A stretch of 64,000 nt of DNA from Mycobacterium pinniadriaticum (lineage in GTDB: Bacteria > Actinomycetota > Actinomycetes > Mycobacteriales > Mycobacteriaceae): positions 83,622 through 147,621 of the forward strand of contig NZ_JAPJDO010000013.1 of NCBI RefSeq assembly GCF_026242045.1, read 5' to 3'. Positions 54,439-64,000 of the stretch are shown here, piece by piece; position 1 is the first letter of the stretch; each line of letters starts with the position of its first letter. The notes under the pieces are model-generated. The model saw only the letters and a program-made list of their open reading frames with translations, had not been told where the DNA came from and made no database searches. A program made the position numbers and the translations under genes.

Positions 54439-55184
54439 CTCGGCAGCCGGGTCCGCGACCCCGGCAGCTCGGGGCTGGAACCCAGCCGCGCCTGCCGACC
54501 GGCCCGGTCCCCCGCACGCCGGGCGGCCGAAGAATACCCCGCCGAGGCCCGGCTGGCCTGCCAGGTACCGCGTGCCTTGGAATTCTGGCGATAGTGGTCG
54601 CGCAGTTCAAGTTCCTTGTTGCGCAGGGCAACCGCGGTCCCGGGGGCCTTCTTGCGATCCCGGGTGGCTTCCTGCCGGGCCTCGTCGCGCGCCCGGGCGA
54701 GGCGCTGGGCGACACGAGCGCCGAAAGCCAGCTGGAAGTTGAGCCGCGCTGTGATCGTCGGCGTGGGCCGGTGCGCTCCGGTGGCCAGATACGCGTCGCA
54801 GGCCCGCACCATTTGAACGACAAGGCTGGCGTACAGGGCATGACTGGCGTCGATGTCCTCGGTGAACCCGTAGGCGTAGACGAAGGTCGAGTTCGACGCG
54901 ACATCACACTGCACGTCGTTGGCCGCGGCGATGCCCGCGAACAGCTGCACGTAGGTGCGCAGCCCGCGGGCGCCGGGCTCCCCGATGGTGATGGTCCGCT
55001 GGGTCGGCACCTGCGCGGCGGTCCTTGTCGCCGAGTGAGCACGCGCGACGGCCAGATCGATCGAGGTCGTGGTGGCCAGCCGCTGGGCGGCGGCCATGAA
55101 TGCTTCCGCCTCGTGGACGTTGTCGGTGCCTTCGGCCTGGCGCAGCAGCGCCGCGATCCGCGCCAGCATCTTGTCGTCGGTCAC
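54435..55184 (-). CDS. DUF2786 protein (Rv0184-like)
   Basis: Protein of 249 aa, the same length as Rv0184. Seen: the DUF2786 N-terminus MLARIAALLRQAEGTDNVHE with AEAFMAAAQRLATTTSIDL, then a helical region, and a C-terminal Arg/Ala-rich tail. The GTG at 55184 was chosen because TAGGTT lies 7 bases upstream. Its stop overlaps the start of the HEIAH protein gene. Function unknown; pairing with a metallohydrolase suggests a joint role. Confidence 0.83.
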   Translation of the reverse strand: MTDDKMLARIAALLRQAEGTDNVHEAEAFMAAAQRLATTTSIDLAVARAHSATRTAAQVPTQRTITIGEPGARGLRTYVQLFAGIAAANDVQCDVASNSTFVYAYGFTEDIDASHALYASLVVQMVRACDAYLATGAHRPTPTITARLNFQLAFGARVAQRLARARDEARQEATRDRKKAPGTAVALRNKELELRDHYRQNSKARGTWQASRASAGYSSAARRAGDRAGRQARLGSSPELPGSRTRLPR

Positions 55185-55191
55185 GATTGGC

Positions 55192-55197
55192 AACCTA
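55192..55197 (-). promoter_or_regulatory. -10 element for the DUF2786 gene
   Basis: TAGGTT on the minus strand, 7 bases before the GTG at 55184. Confidence 0.4.
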
Positions 55198-55239
55198 GCT
55201 CAGGCCGGTGACATCGGTGCACCGGCACGACCGCGACCG

Positions 55240-58305
<3,066 letters not shown>

Positions 58306-58315
58306 CGCGCACGGA

Positions 58316-58759
58316 TCAGTCGAGCCGGTCGAGCGCCGTGCTGATGACCTCATCGAAGCCGCGGATCTGCGCCGGCGTCATCCCGTCGAACAACACCGCC
58401 CTGACCAGCGCGGCATGGTCGGGCGCGGCGGCACTCAGCGCGTCGCTGCCGGCGGCGGTGAGCTCGACGGTCGCGCCCCGCCGGTCGAGCGCGCTGTCGC
58501 GCCGTTCGATCAGGTCGCGGGCCCGCATCCGACTGAGCTGGTGGGACAGCCGGCTTTGCTCCCAACCCAGCATCGTGGCCAGTTCGAGCACCCGCGTCGG
58601 CCCGTGCTCCGAGAGCGCGACCAACACCTCGTAGTCGGCCAGTGACAACCCACACCGCGCTTGAAGCTGGCGATTCATCGCGGTCTGCAGGTGGCTGACC
58701 AGCGCCAGATAGGTGCGCCAGATCCGCTGTTGGTCATCGGTCAGCCAGCGCCCCGCCAT
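58316..58759 (-). CDS. MarR-family regulator
   Basis: Repressor of 147 aa. Seen: the winged helix LSLADYEVLVALSEHGPTRV, then ELATMLGWEQSRLSHQLSRM with a wing RRDSALDRRGATVELT. The ATG at 58759 follows TATGCT by 6 bases. It is divergent from a pirin gene; a small palindrome at 58781-58792 in the shared promoter is its likely site. The ligand may be a phenol or oxidant, as for other MarR proteins next to pirins. Confidence 0.9.
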   Translation of the reverse strand: MAGRWLTDDQQRIWRTYLALVSHLQTAMNRQLQARCGLSLADYEVLVALSEHGPTRVLELATMLGWEQSRLSHQLSRMRARDLIERRDSALDRRGATVELTAAGSDALSAAAPDHAALVRAVLFDGMTPAQIRGFDEVISTALDRLD

Positions 58760-58765
58760 GGGGTC

Positions 58766-58771
58766 AGCATA
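58766..58771 (-). promoter_or_regulatory. -10 element for marR
   Basis: TATGCT on the minus strand, 6 bases before the ATG at 58759. Confidence 0.5.
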
Positions 58772-58780
58772 CCGGAATAC

Positions 58781-58792
58781 ATGACACGTCAT
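58781..58792. promoter_or_regulatory. Operator candidate between marR and pirin genes
   Basis: ATGACACGTCAT is a 5-2-5 inverted repeat. It is flanked by a looser outer ACAT/ATGT pair. It lies upstream of the pirin -35 and upstream of the marR -10, a usual place for a MarR site. Confidence 0.45.
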
Positions 58793-58797
58793 CTATG

Positions 58798-58826
58798 TTG
58801 TCGCTAGGCAGCCCGCCACCTAGGCT
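58798..58826 (+). promoter_or_regulatory. Promoter of the pirin gene
   Basis: TTGTCG (58798-58803) and TAGGCT (58821-58826) with a 17-base spacer, 25 bases before the pirin ATG. SigA-like. Confidence 0.5.
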
Positions 58827-58851
58827 GGCAGGGACCCAAAGGGGTGATGAC

Positions 58852-59607
58852 ATGGCCGCAACCGTCGACGTCAGACGTGCTGCCGACCGCGCCGCGACGA
58901 GGATCGATTGGCTGGACTCCAAGCACTCGTTCTCGTTCGGGCACCACTACGATCCGCTGAACACACACCACGGTCTGCTGTTGGTGAACAACGACGATAC
59001 CGTCAAGCCCGGCAAGGGTTTTGACACCCATCCACACCGCGACATGGAGATCGTCACCTGGGTACTGCAGGGATCCCTGGTGCACCAGGACTCCACCGGA
59101 CACTCGGGTGTGATCTATCCCGGCCTGGCCCAACGGATGTCAGCGGGCCGGGGCATCCTCCATTCGGAGAAGAACGACTCCTGGACGCTCACCGGAGACG
59201 AAACACACAGCGAAACAGTGCATTTCGTTCAGATGTGGGTAGTGCCGGACGAGTCGGGGATCGATCCGGGCTACCAACAATTGGAGATCGACGACGAGTT
59301 GCTGCGCGGCGGCCTGGTGACGATCGCCTCGGGCATGCCCGAACACAGGGACCAGACGGCGATCGCGATCCGCAACCGCTACGCGGCCCTGCACGGTGCG
59401 CGGTTGCAGCCCGGTGACACCGTCGAATTGCCGGACGCCCCCTACCTGCACCTGTTCGTCCCACGTGGGCAGGTGCGGCTGGAGGGCGCCGGAGAACTGA
59501 TCGAGGGCGATGCGGTGCGCTTCACCGCCGCGGGCGGCCAGCGGGTGACCGCCACCAGCCCCGCGGAGATCCTCGTCTGGGAGATGCATGCCGGGCTGGC
59601 GGGCTAG
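58852..59607 (+). CDS. Pirin-family cupin protein (Rv0181c-like)
   Basis: Two-cupin protein of 251 aa. Seen: the metal site GFDTHPHRDMEIVTWVLQG (H-x-H with a later His and Glu), then SAGRGILHSEKN and a C-terminal cupin with PYLHLFVPRGQVRLEG. Pirins may be quercetinase-like dioxygenases or redox-sensing co-regulators; which applies here is unknown. The ATG at 58852 follows AGGGG. Divergent from marR. Its 3' end overlaps the next gene by 20 bases, so they are translated together. Confidence 0.9.
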   Translation: MAATVDVRRAADRAATRIDWLDSKHSFSFGHHYDPLNTHHGLLLVNNDDTVKPGKGFDTHPHRDMEIVTWVLQGSLVHQDSTGHSGVIYPGLAQRMSAGRGILHSEKNDSWTLTGDETHSETVHFVQMWVVPDESGIDPGYQQLEIDDELLRGGLVTIASGMPEHRDQTAIAIRNRYAALHGARLQPGDTVELPDAPYLHLFVPRGQVRLEGAGELIEGDAVRFTAAGGQRVTATSPAEILVWEMHAGLAG

Positions 59608-60850
59608 CGTCGCCGCGGCGCTGCTGACCGCGGCCTGCGGACACCCCACTCCGCCGGCCCCGCCGGCCAGTGCTCCGACGGGGCTGGCGCCCGTCGTGGT
59701 GACCGTCCCCACCGGGCTGGACGCCGCTCCATTCGACACACCTCGCCGAGTTCTGGTGCCACCGGGCTGGACCGCGTCGGTCTGGGCCCGAGTGCCCAAG
59801 GCCAGGCTGGCGACCTGGACACCCGATGGCGCGCTGCTGGTCTCGGTACCCGCGACCGGCCAGATCCTCCGGCTGACCTCCGCGCAACCGCATGCGCAGA
59901 GCTCGGTGCTGCTCGACGGGCTGGATCAACCCCACGGCCTGGCCTTCGACGACGGAACGCTGTTCGTGGCCGAAAGCGACGAGGTGGCCGCGTTCGACTA
60001 CGGCGGCGGCCGGGTCGGCGCCCGGCGCGTGGTCGCAGGCGGCCTGCCCGATGCCCGCAGCCCGGAACTCGGCGGGGCGTACGCCCACGCCCTCAAGAGT
60101 GTGGCCATCGGCCGGGACGGCGCGGTGTACTTCTCGATCGGCTCCACCGGGAACATCACCGCCGATGACCGCACGGCCGATCCCCCGCGCGCGACGATCA
60201 TGCGAATACCTCCCAGCGGTGGTCCACCTGCCGTCTTCGCCACCGGTGTACGCAACGGCACCGGCCTGGCGATCGCCCCCGACGGATCGGTGTGGACCGC
60301 GGTGAACAACCGCGATCAGATCGCCGATCCGCGACCCGGTCCCTCCTACGGGAAGGTGACCGGCTATGTCAATGACCATCCGCCGGAGTCGGTCGCCCGG
60401 CTGACGCAGGGACGCGAATTGGGCTGGCCTTATTGCAATCCCGACATCGATGGTCCACCGGCATTCGTACGTGATGTGCAGACCAATGCTGACGGCAGCC
60501 ATCTGGACTGTGCCCGCCTGCCGCCGGTGGAGCAGACACTCGGCGCGCATTCGGCGCCACTGGGCTTGAGTTTCATCGACGGTCAGTTGCCCGAACCATT
60601 CGTGTCGGGTGCGCTGGTGGGAGTGCACGGATCATGGAACCGTACCCCGCCACGGGCGCCCGAGGTTTCGTTCTTCGGTTGGCACGACGGCACTTTGGGT
60701 CCGCAACAGACTCTGGTCGGAGGCTTCCAGGAGGTCGACGGCACGCGCTGGGGACGTCCGGTGGCAGCTGTGGTCGGCCCGGACGGCGCGGTCTACGTCA
60801 CCGACGATTACGCCGGCGCGGTGTACCGGGTCGCGCCGCCGGGCCGCTGA
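59588..60850 (+). CDS. Sorbosone/glucose dehydrogenase-like (PQQ-type propeller) lipoprotein
   Basis: Exported six-bladed propeller of 420 aa. Seen: a signal with a lipobox-like LLTAACG near 12-18; LDQPHGLAFDDGTLFVAESD; GYAHALKSVAIG-type and IGSTGNITADDRTADPPRAT blades; and a late GVHGSWNRTPP and YVTDDYAGAVYRV, all typical of the GSDH family. Members use PQQ to oxidise sugars, but mycobacteria seldom make PQQ and no pqq genes are seen here. A cofactor-free or imported-cofactor role is possible. Overlaps the pirin gene by 20 bases. Confidence 0.87.
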   Translation: MPGWRASVAAALLTAACGHPTPPAPPASAPTGLAPVVVTVPTGLDAAPFDTPRRVLVPPGWTASVWARVPKARLATWTPDGALLVSVPATGQILRLTSAQPHAQSSVLLDGLDQPHGLAFDDGTLFVAESDEVAAFDYGGGRVGARRVVAGGLPDARSPELGGAYAHALKSVAIGRDGAVYFSIGSTGNITADDRTADPPRATIMRIPPSGGPPAVFATGVRNGTGLAIAPDGSVWTAVNNRDQIADPRPGPSYGKVTGYVNDHPPESVARLTQGRELGWPYCNPDIDGPPAFVRDVQTNADGSHLDCARLPPVEQTLGAHSAPLGLSFIDGQLPEPFVSGALVGVHGSWNRTPPRAPEVSFFGWHDGTLGPQQTLVGGFQEVDGTRWGRPVAAVVGPDGAVYVTDDYAGAVYRVAPPGR

Positions 60851-60853
60851 CCC

Positions 60854-61132
60854 CTAGTGGTGTACTCGGTTGCTCCGTCCGGTGATTCCCAGATAGATCG
60901 CGATCAGCACCACCGCGATGACGATGCCGACCAAGAACGGGATGATCGCAAATCCGCCGTTGGAGTTGGAATATCCGACCTGGTAGGTGATCCACGCCCC
61001 CAGGAACGAACCCACCGCGCCGAGCAGGACCGTCATGATGACGCCGATGTTCTGCTTGCCGGGCATCACCAGCCGCGCCAGCGCGCCGACGATCAGTCCG
61101 ACGACTATGGCTCCGATAATCGTTCCGATCAT
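60854..61132 (-). CDS. GlsB/YeaQ/YmgE-family small membrane protein
   Basis: Protein of 92 aa with three hydrophobic helices. Seen: GAIVVGLIVGALARLVMPGKQ at the N-terminus, the family's RLxxPG motif, and MTVLLGAVGSFLGAWI. Stress-associated in other bacteria. GAGGAG lies 7 bases before the ATG at 61132. It faces the dehydrogenase gene across 3 bases. Upstream is the 237-base divergent region with the secreted glycosidase gene. Confidence 0.9.
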   Translation of the reverse strand: MIGTIIGAIVVGLIVGALARLVMPGKQNIGVIMTVLLGAVGSFLGAWITYQVGYSNSNGGFAIIPFLVGIVIAVVLIAIYLGITGRSNRVHH

Positions 61133-61300
61133 TGCTGCTCCTCGTGTTCCGCCGGGCCCTGGCGGGCACCGTGCCAAGAAGTGATTCCCCGCCCGCAGCG
61201 CGGACAACCGTCCTGGAGCCGACAAATTGTCGCCTCGGCCCATCATCGGGGCAGGTCGTGACGCGGCCGGTGCCGAACTGCGGCCCGATTGTGACCAAAG

Positions 61301-61328
61301 TTGACTGTGTGGTTGCTGAGAATATTGT
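61301..61328 (+). promoter_or_regulatory. Promoter of the phosphodiester glycosidase gene
   Basis: TTGACT (61301-61306) and TATTGT (61323-61328) with a 16-base spacer, 41 bases before the GTG at 61370. This is one of the best SigA-type matches in the window. The remaining part of the 237-base region shows nothing else. Confidence 0.55.
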
Positions 61329-61369
61329 GGTACGTGCCGTAGTGCACCCGCCGTCACGAAAGGGCAACT

Positions 61370-62449
61370 GTGCCAACCGTCGCCGCAACGTTGCGCAGCC
61401 TCGCTGCGGCCGCCATGGCCGCGGTGAGTTGCCTGACGCTCGCGGCCACCATCGGCATACCGCCTGCCTCGGCTGACGGCCGCGAGCAACTGGCACAGGC
61501 CATCGCGACCACGCGAGGCAGCTACCTCGTCTACAACTTCGGCGGAGGCTACCCCGCGCCGATGCGGGGCGCCGACGGCAACTGGTACGAGCGGACCAAC
61601 GGCGGCCACCTGATGATCATCAAAGCCGCCTCTCAACGGCTCACACCCCGCCTGCTGGTCGACAGCCACACCGGCTACCAGGCCCGCTGTGAACGGACGC
61701 CGGGCACCCGTACCCGCGAAGGGCTGGTGCAGGCGTCGGAAACCTACACCCCGTTGCAGGCCTGGCAGGCGCTCGGACAGCCGACCATCGCCATCAACGC
61801 CAACTTCTTCGATGTCCGTGGGCAGCAGGCGGGCTCGTGGAAGTCGACCGGGTGCAGCTCGCCACTGGGCGCGTACGTCGACAACACCAGAGGCCAGGGT
61901 CGGGCCAACGCCGCCGTGACCGGGACCATCGCCTATGCGGGCAAGCAGGCACTGTCCGGCGGCGACGAGGTATGGACCGCGCTGACGACGATGATTCTTC
62001 CCGTCGCGGGCGCACCGTTCCTGGTGACCCCCAAGGCTCCCGACGACTACGACGCGGCGACGCCGGTGATCCAGGGGTTGCTCGACAAGGGCACCCGGTT
62101 TGCCGCGGTCAGCGGTCTCAAGCTGCTGGCACCGGGGGACACCGGCCAGATGAACGATCCCGGCCCCAGCGCCGCCCGCACCGCGCTGGCCTACGCCAGG
62201 GACAAGGACGAGATGTACATCTTCCAGGGCGGCAGCTATACGCCGGACCAGATCCAGGATCTCTTCCGCGGATTGGGCAGCGACACCGCAATCCTGCTCG
62301 ACGGCGGCGGCTCCTCGGCGATCGTGCTGCGCCGCGACACCGGCGGTATGTGGGCCGGCGCCGGTGTGCCGAGAGGCTCGTGCGACACGATGCAGGTGTT
62401 GTGCGACTCCCATGAGCGCGCCCTGCCCGCCTGGCTTGGATTCAGCTGA
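61370..62449 (+). CDS. Secreted phosphodiester glycosidase (NAGPA-domain) protein
   Basis: Exported protein of 359 aa. Seen: a signal peptide to about 36 (LAAAAMAAVSCLTLAATIGI, then PASA|DG), the NAGPA signature INANFFDVRGQQ near 144, and SDTAILLDGGGSSAIVLRR near 305-323. Several Cys pairs could form disulfides. The family's best-known member removes N-acetylglucosamine from phosphodiester-linked sugars; in bacteria roles in wall or exopolysaccharide turnover are proposed. The GTG at 61370 follows AAGGG. Its last 8 bases overlap the decayed kinase on the other strand. Confidence 0.88.
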   Translation: MPTVAATLRSLAAAAMAAVSCLTLAATIGIPPASADGREQLAQAIATTRGSYLVYNFGGGYPAPMRGADGNWYERTNGGHLMIIKAASQRLTPRLLVDSHTGYQARCERTPGTRTREGLVQASETYTPLQAWQALGQPTIAINANFFDVRGQQAGSWKSTGCSSPLGAYVDNTRGQGRANAAVTGTIAYAGKQALSGGDEVWTALTTMILPVAGAPFLVTPKAPDDYDAATPVIQGLLDKGTRFAAVSGLKLLAPGDTGQMNDPGPSAARTALAYARDKDEMYIFQGGSYTPDQIQDLFRGLGSDTAILLDGGGSSAIVLRRDTGGMWAGAGVPRGSCDTMQVLCDSHERALPAWLGFS

Positions 62450-63107
62450 GCGCCAATGCCGCCCGCGCGGCGCGCACGGTCGCGGCGGTGTATCCCGACC
62501 CGAACAACGCCACATGGGCCAGCAACGGGTACACCTGATGCGGCGGGATGCGCTCGCGCCACCGGGGACGAAGCGGATGCAACACTCTGGTATCCGTCAC
62601 AGACGACTTCGAGGTGCGGGCAGCCGAACAGCGCGAGCATGGCGGGGTCTGTCTCGCGGTGACCGCCGTGTGCGGCGGGATCGATCAGCACCGCACCGGC
62701 TTCGGTCCACATCACGTTCCCACTCCACAGGTCGCCCCCTCCAGCATGGGCGCCAGTCGCTCATCGGCGTAGGGGGTCCCCAGCTCCTCGGTACGCCGTC
62801 AACGCCATCGGTAGCGGATGGTGCAGGGGCCGAAGAACCCGGGCCCGAGCCAACCGTCCGGTGGCGCACCGAATCCCGGCGCACCAGCATCGTGGGTGCG
62901 TGCGAGCCGGCTCCCGAACGAACGGGCGACGCCGGCACTGGGCGCCGTCGGCTGCAGCCGCTGCAGGGTCAGGCTGCTGTCGTCGTAGTCCACCACCTGT
63001 GCACACGGAACACCGCCCGGCGCGCTTGACAACCACGCCAAACCGGCTGCCTCGCAGGCAAAGAAGCCGGCCGGCGCGGCGCTGTTTCGTTTGACGAATT
63101 GGGCCAT
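62442..63107 (-). pseudogene. Fructosamine kinase-family pseudogene (multiple frameshifts and internal deletion)
   Basis: Homology to fructosamine/ketosamine-3-kinases continues across the region but in changing frames. It begins MAQFVKRNSAAPAGFF at 63107. After GPGFFGP it moves frame (near 62825) to LHHPLPMALTAY, moves again near 62790 to EELGTPYADERLAPML, again near 62745 to GGDLWSGNVMW and IDPAAHGGHRETDPAMLALF, and again near 62585 to RWRERIPPHQVYPLL, ending at the TGA at 62442. Between YADERLAPML and GDLWSGNV about 30 to 35 residues usual in the family are missing. Four shifts and a deletion make sequencing error unlikely. The active enzyme would phosphorylate glycated amines for repair. 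Confidence 0.85.
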
Positions 63108-63118
63108 GCCCAACCCTG

Positions 63119-63889
63119 TCAGGGCTGGCCGAGCACCCGGCGCAATACCACGTCGCGCACGCAAGTGGGCACCTTGGTCATCAAGGCCATCTGCACCGCG
63201 GTCGCCACCCCGACCGGATAACGAGCACGGGCGCGGCGCGCGGTGAGCGCCTCATGCACCACCCTGGCGACCTTCGCCGGATCCACGGCCAGGCGCTGCG
63301 ACATCGGGATCGACTTCCGCAATCCCGCAACGTGTTTGCTGTAGAGAGCACGGTGTCGGGGCGCCATCGCGGCTTCCATGTCGGCGATACTTTGGTCGGC
63401 CTCACGCCACAGGTCGGTGTCGGTTTGGGCGGGCTCGACCACACTCACGCCGATGTGCCACGGCCGCAGCTCGACGCGCAGCGCGTCCGCAGCCGCCTCG
63501 AGTGCGAACTTCGACGCGCTGTATGCGCCCATCAGGGGGGCCGAGAGCTTCCCGTTGACACTCGAAATGAACACGATCCGCCCCCGGGATTCCCGCAGCA
63601 GCGGAAGTACCGCCTGCGTGACGGTGAGTGGGCCGATCACGTTGACGTCGAGTTGGTGTCGAATCTCGTTCGGGGTCAACGCTTCCAGCGGGCCGCTCAC
63701 GGCGATTCCGGCGTTGTTCACCAACGCGTCGAGCCGAGCCGGCAACGCGTCGGCCAACGCGGCGACCTGGGCGTCGTCGGTGACGTCGAGCAGGACCGCA
63801 CTGACCCTCGGCAGGGCCGACAACGCCTCGGCATCGGCCGCGCTGCGCACACCGCCGATGACATCCCAGCCCGCGGCGGCCAGATAACT
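63119..63889 (-). pseudogene. Short-chain dehydrogenase/reductase, 5' part separated by IS insertion
   Basis: The reading frame holds most of an SDR: NNAG at about 45-48, SSVNGK with the catalytic Ser, YSASKFALE with the catalytic Tyr and Lys, and a C-terminal region typical of longer mycobacterial SDRs. The N-terminal TGxxxGxG cofactor loop is absent. In this frame the sequence runs back through SYLAAAGWDVIGG and then meets a stop where the IS end begins at 63890. The missing start must lie beyond the element, outside the window. A shortened product could start at an internal codon near 63850 but would lack NAD(P) binding. Confidence 0.85.
63882..63889. repeat. Probable 8-bp target-site duplication of the IS
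   Basis: AGATAACT directly precedes the IS end. ISL3-family elements usually make 8-bp duplications; the second copy would be beyond base 64000. Confidence 0.45.
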
Positions 63890-64000
63890 GGCTCTTCATG
63901 ATTGACGGTGTAGTTGGGGTTTGAATCCGCCGGTTTCCAGTAGTGATCGGGCGATGTAGTTGGTGAGGTTGCGAAAGCCAAGGGCCGACCCGCGGAGGTG
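63890..64000 (-). mobile_element. ISL3-family insertion sequence, terminal part
   Basis: Begins with GGCTCTTC, the tip of the terminal inverted repeats of ISL3-family elements, followed by the 3' end of a transposase gene. It continues past the right edge of the window. It splits the SDR gene. Confidence 0.78.
63896..64000 (-). CDS. ISL3-family transposase, C-terminal fragment (cut by window edge)
   Basis: Thirty-four codons and a TGA: HLRGSALGFRNLTNYIARSL, then LETGGFKPQLHRQS. The LRGxALGFRNLTNYIARxLLExGGF pattern is the normal end of ISL3-type DDE transposases in mycobacteria. The stop lies 6 bases inside the IS tip. The catalytic part is outside the window, so whether the element is intact cannot be judged. 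Confidence 0.8.
   Translation of the reverse strand, partial: HLRGSALGFRNLTNYIARSLLETGGFKPQLHRQS

Noticed and set aside
54435..55193. TTG start at 55193 for the DUF2786 gene
   Set aside because: It would begin inside the predicted -10 hexamer; the GTG at 55184 lies 7 bases after it and gives the same length as Rv0184.
60854..62515. 553-codon minus-strand frame that ends with the GlsB-like protein
   Set aside because: Only the last 92 codons resemble a protein family and have a ribosome-binding site. The rest is antisense to the secreted glycosidase and its promoter.

Overview
The window is high-GC actinobacterial DNA from a non-tuberculous, probably fast-growing Mycobacterium/Mycolicibacterium. 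The evidence is mmpL3 and mmpL11, a Rv0203-type hemophore, Zmp1, RicR, SigG, a GTP-dependent PEP carboxykinase and the monoacylglycerol lipase Rv0183. Gene order matches the M. tuberculosis region from about Rv0181c to Rv0217 in inverted orientation, from memory of that genome. Several lineage-specific insertions interrupt the synteny. No tRNA, rRNA, CRISPR array or phage was seen. No gene-free stretch exceeds 300 bases; the longest are 33045-33309 and 61133-61369, both promoter regions.

Layout. (1) 1-12.7 kb is a lipid/ketone catabolic block. An alcohol dehydrogenase (cut by the window edge) and a Baeyer-Villiger monooxygenase run leftward, divergent from an esterase and two paired acyl-CoA dehydrogenases. 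Then come an amidohydrolase, a CoA-transferase and a MaoC hydratase, divergent from FadE3-like and GntR genes, then an enoyl-CoA hydratase. (2) 12.7-16.1 kb holds an acyl-CoA ligase and pckA, separated by a perfect 19-bp hairpin. (3) 16.3-23.2 kb holds two degenerate GTPase-like genes, trmB, a NYN-domain gene and mmpL3. (4) 23.3-26.9 kb is a 1194-residue secreted repeat protein. (5) 27-38.5 kb is the envelope/heme region: AI-2E permease, a flippase-like protein, DUF3054, a prrAB-like two-component system in one operon with a hemophore, a second hemophore, mmpL11, and Rv0201c/Rv0200/Rv0199-like genes. (6) 38.5-46.3 kb holds zmp1, an L,D-transpeptidase, an MFS carrier, ricR with a DUF305 lipoprotein and its operator, ilvD and an acetyltransferase. 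(7) 46.4-53.9 kb is accessory metabolism: a secreted Lys-tailed protein, a PhlG-like hydrolase with a berberine-bridge-type oxidase next to an IclR regulator, a molybdopterin oxidoreductase, a flavin oxidase and a gene remnant. (8) 53.9-62.4 kb holds the Rv0185/Rv0184-like pair, a lipoprotein, monoacylglycerol lipase, sigG, MarR, pirin, a sorbosone-dehydrogenase-like lipoprotein, a small membrane protein and a secreted phosphodiester glycosidase. (9) 62.4-64 kb is decaying: a frameshifted fructosamine kinase and an SDR gene interrupted by an ISL3-family element that runs off the right edge.

How they work together. The left block can be read as alcohol to ketone (ADH), ketone to ester (BVMO), ester hydrolysis (esterase), then beta-oxidation. 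The hemophore, MmpL11 and two-component cluster looks like a regulated heme-acquisition unit. RicR, its 21-bp palindrome and the DUF305 lipoprotein form a copper-responsive unit. Many genes have a -10 hexamer 6-8 bases before the start codon, which indicates leaderless mRNAs; this was used to choose starts.
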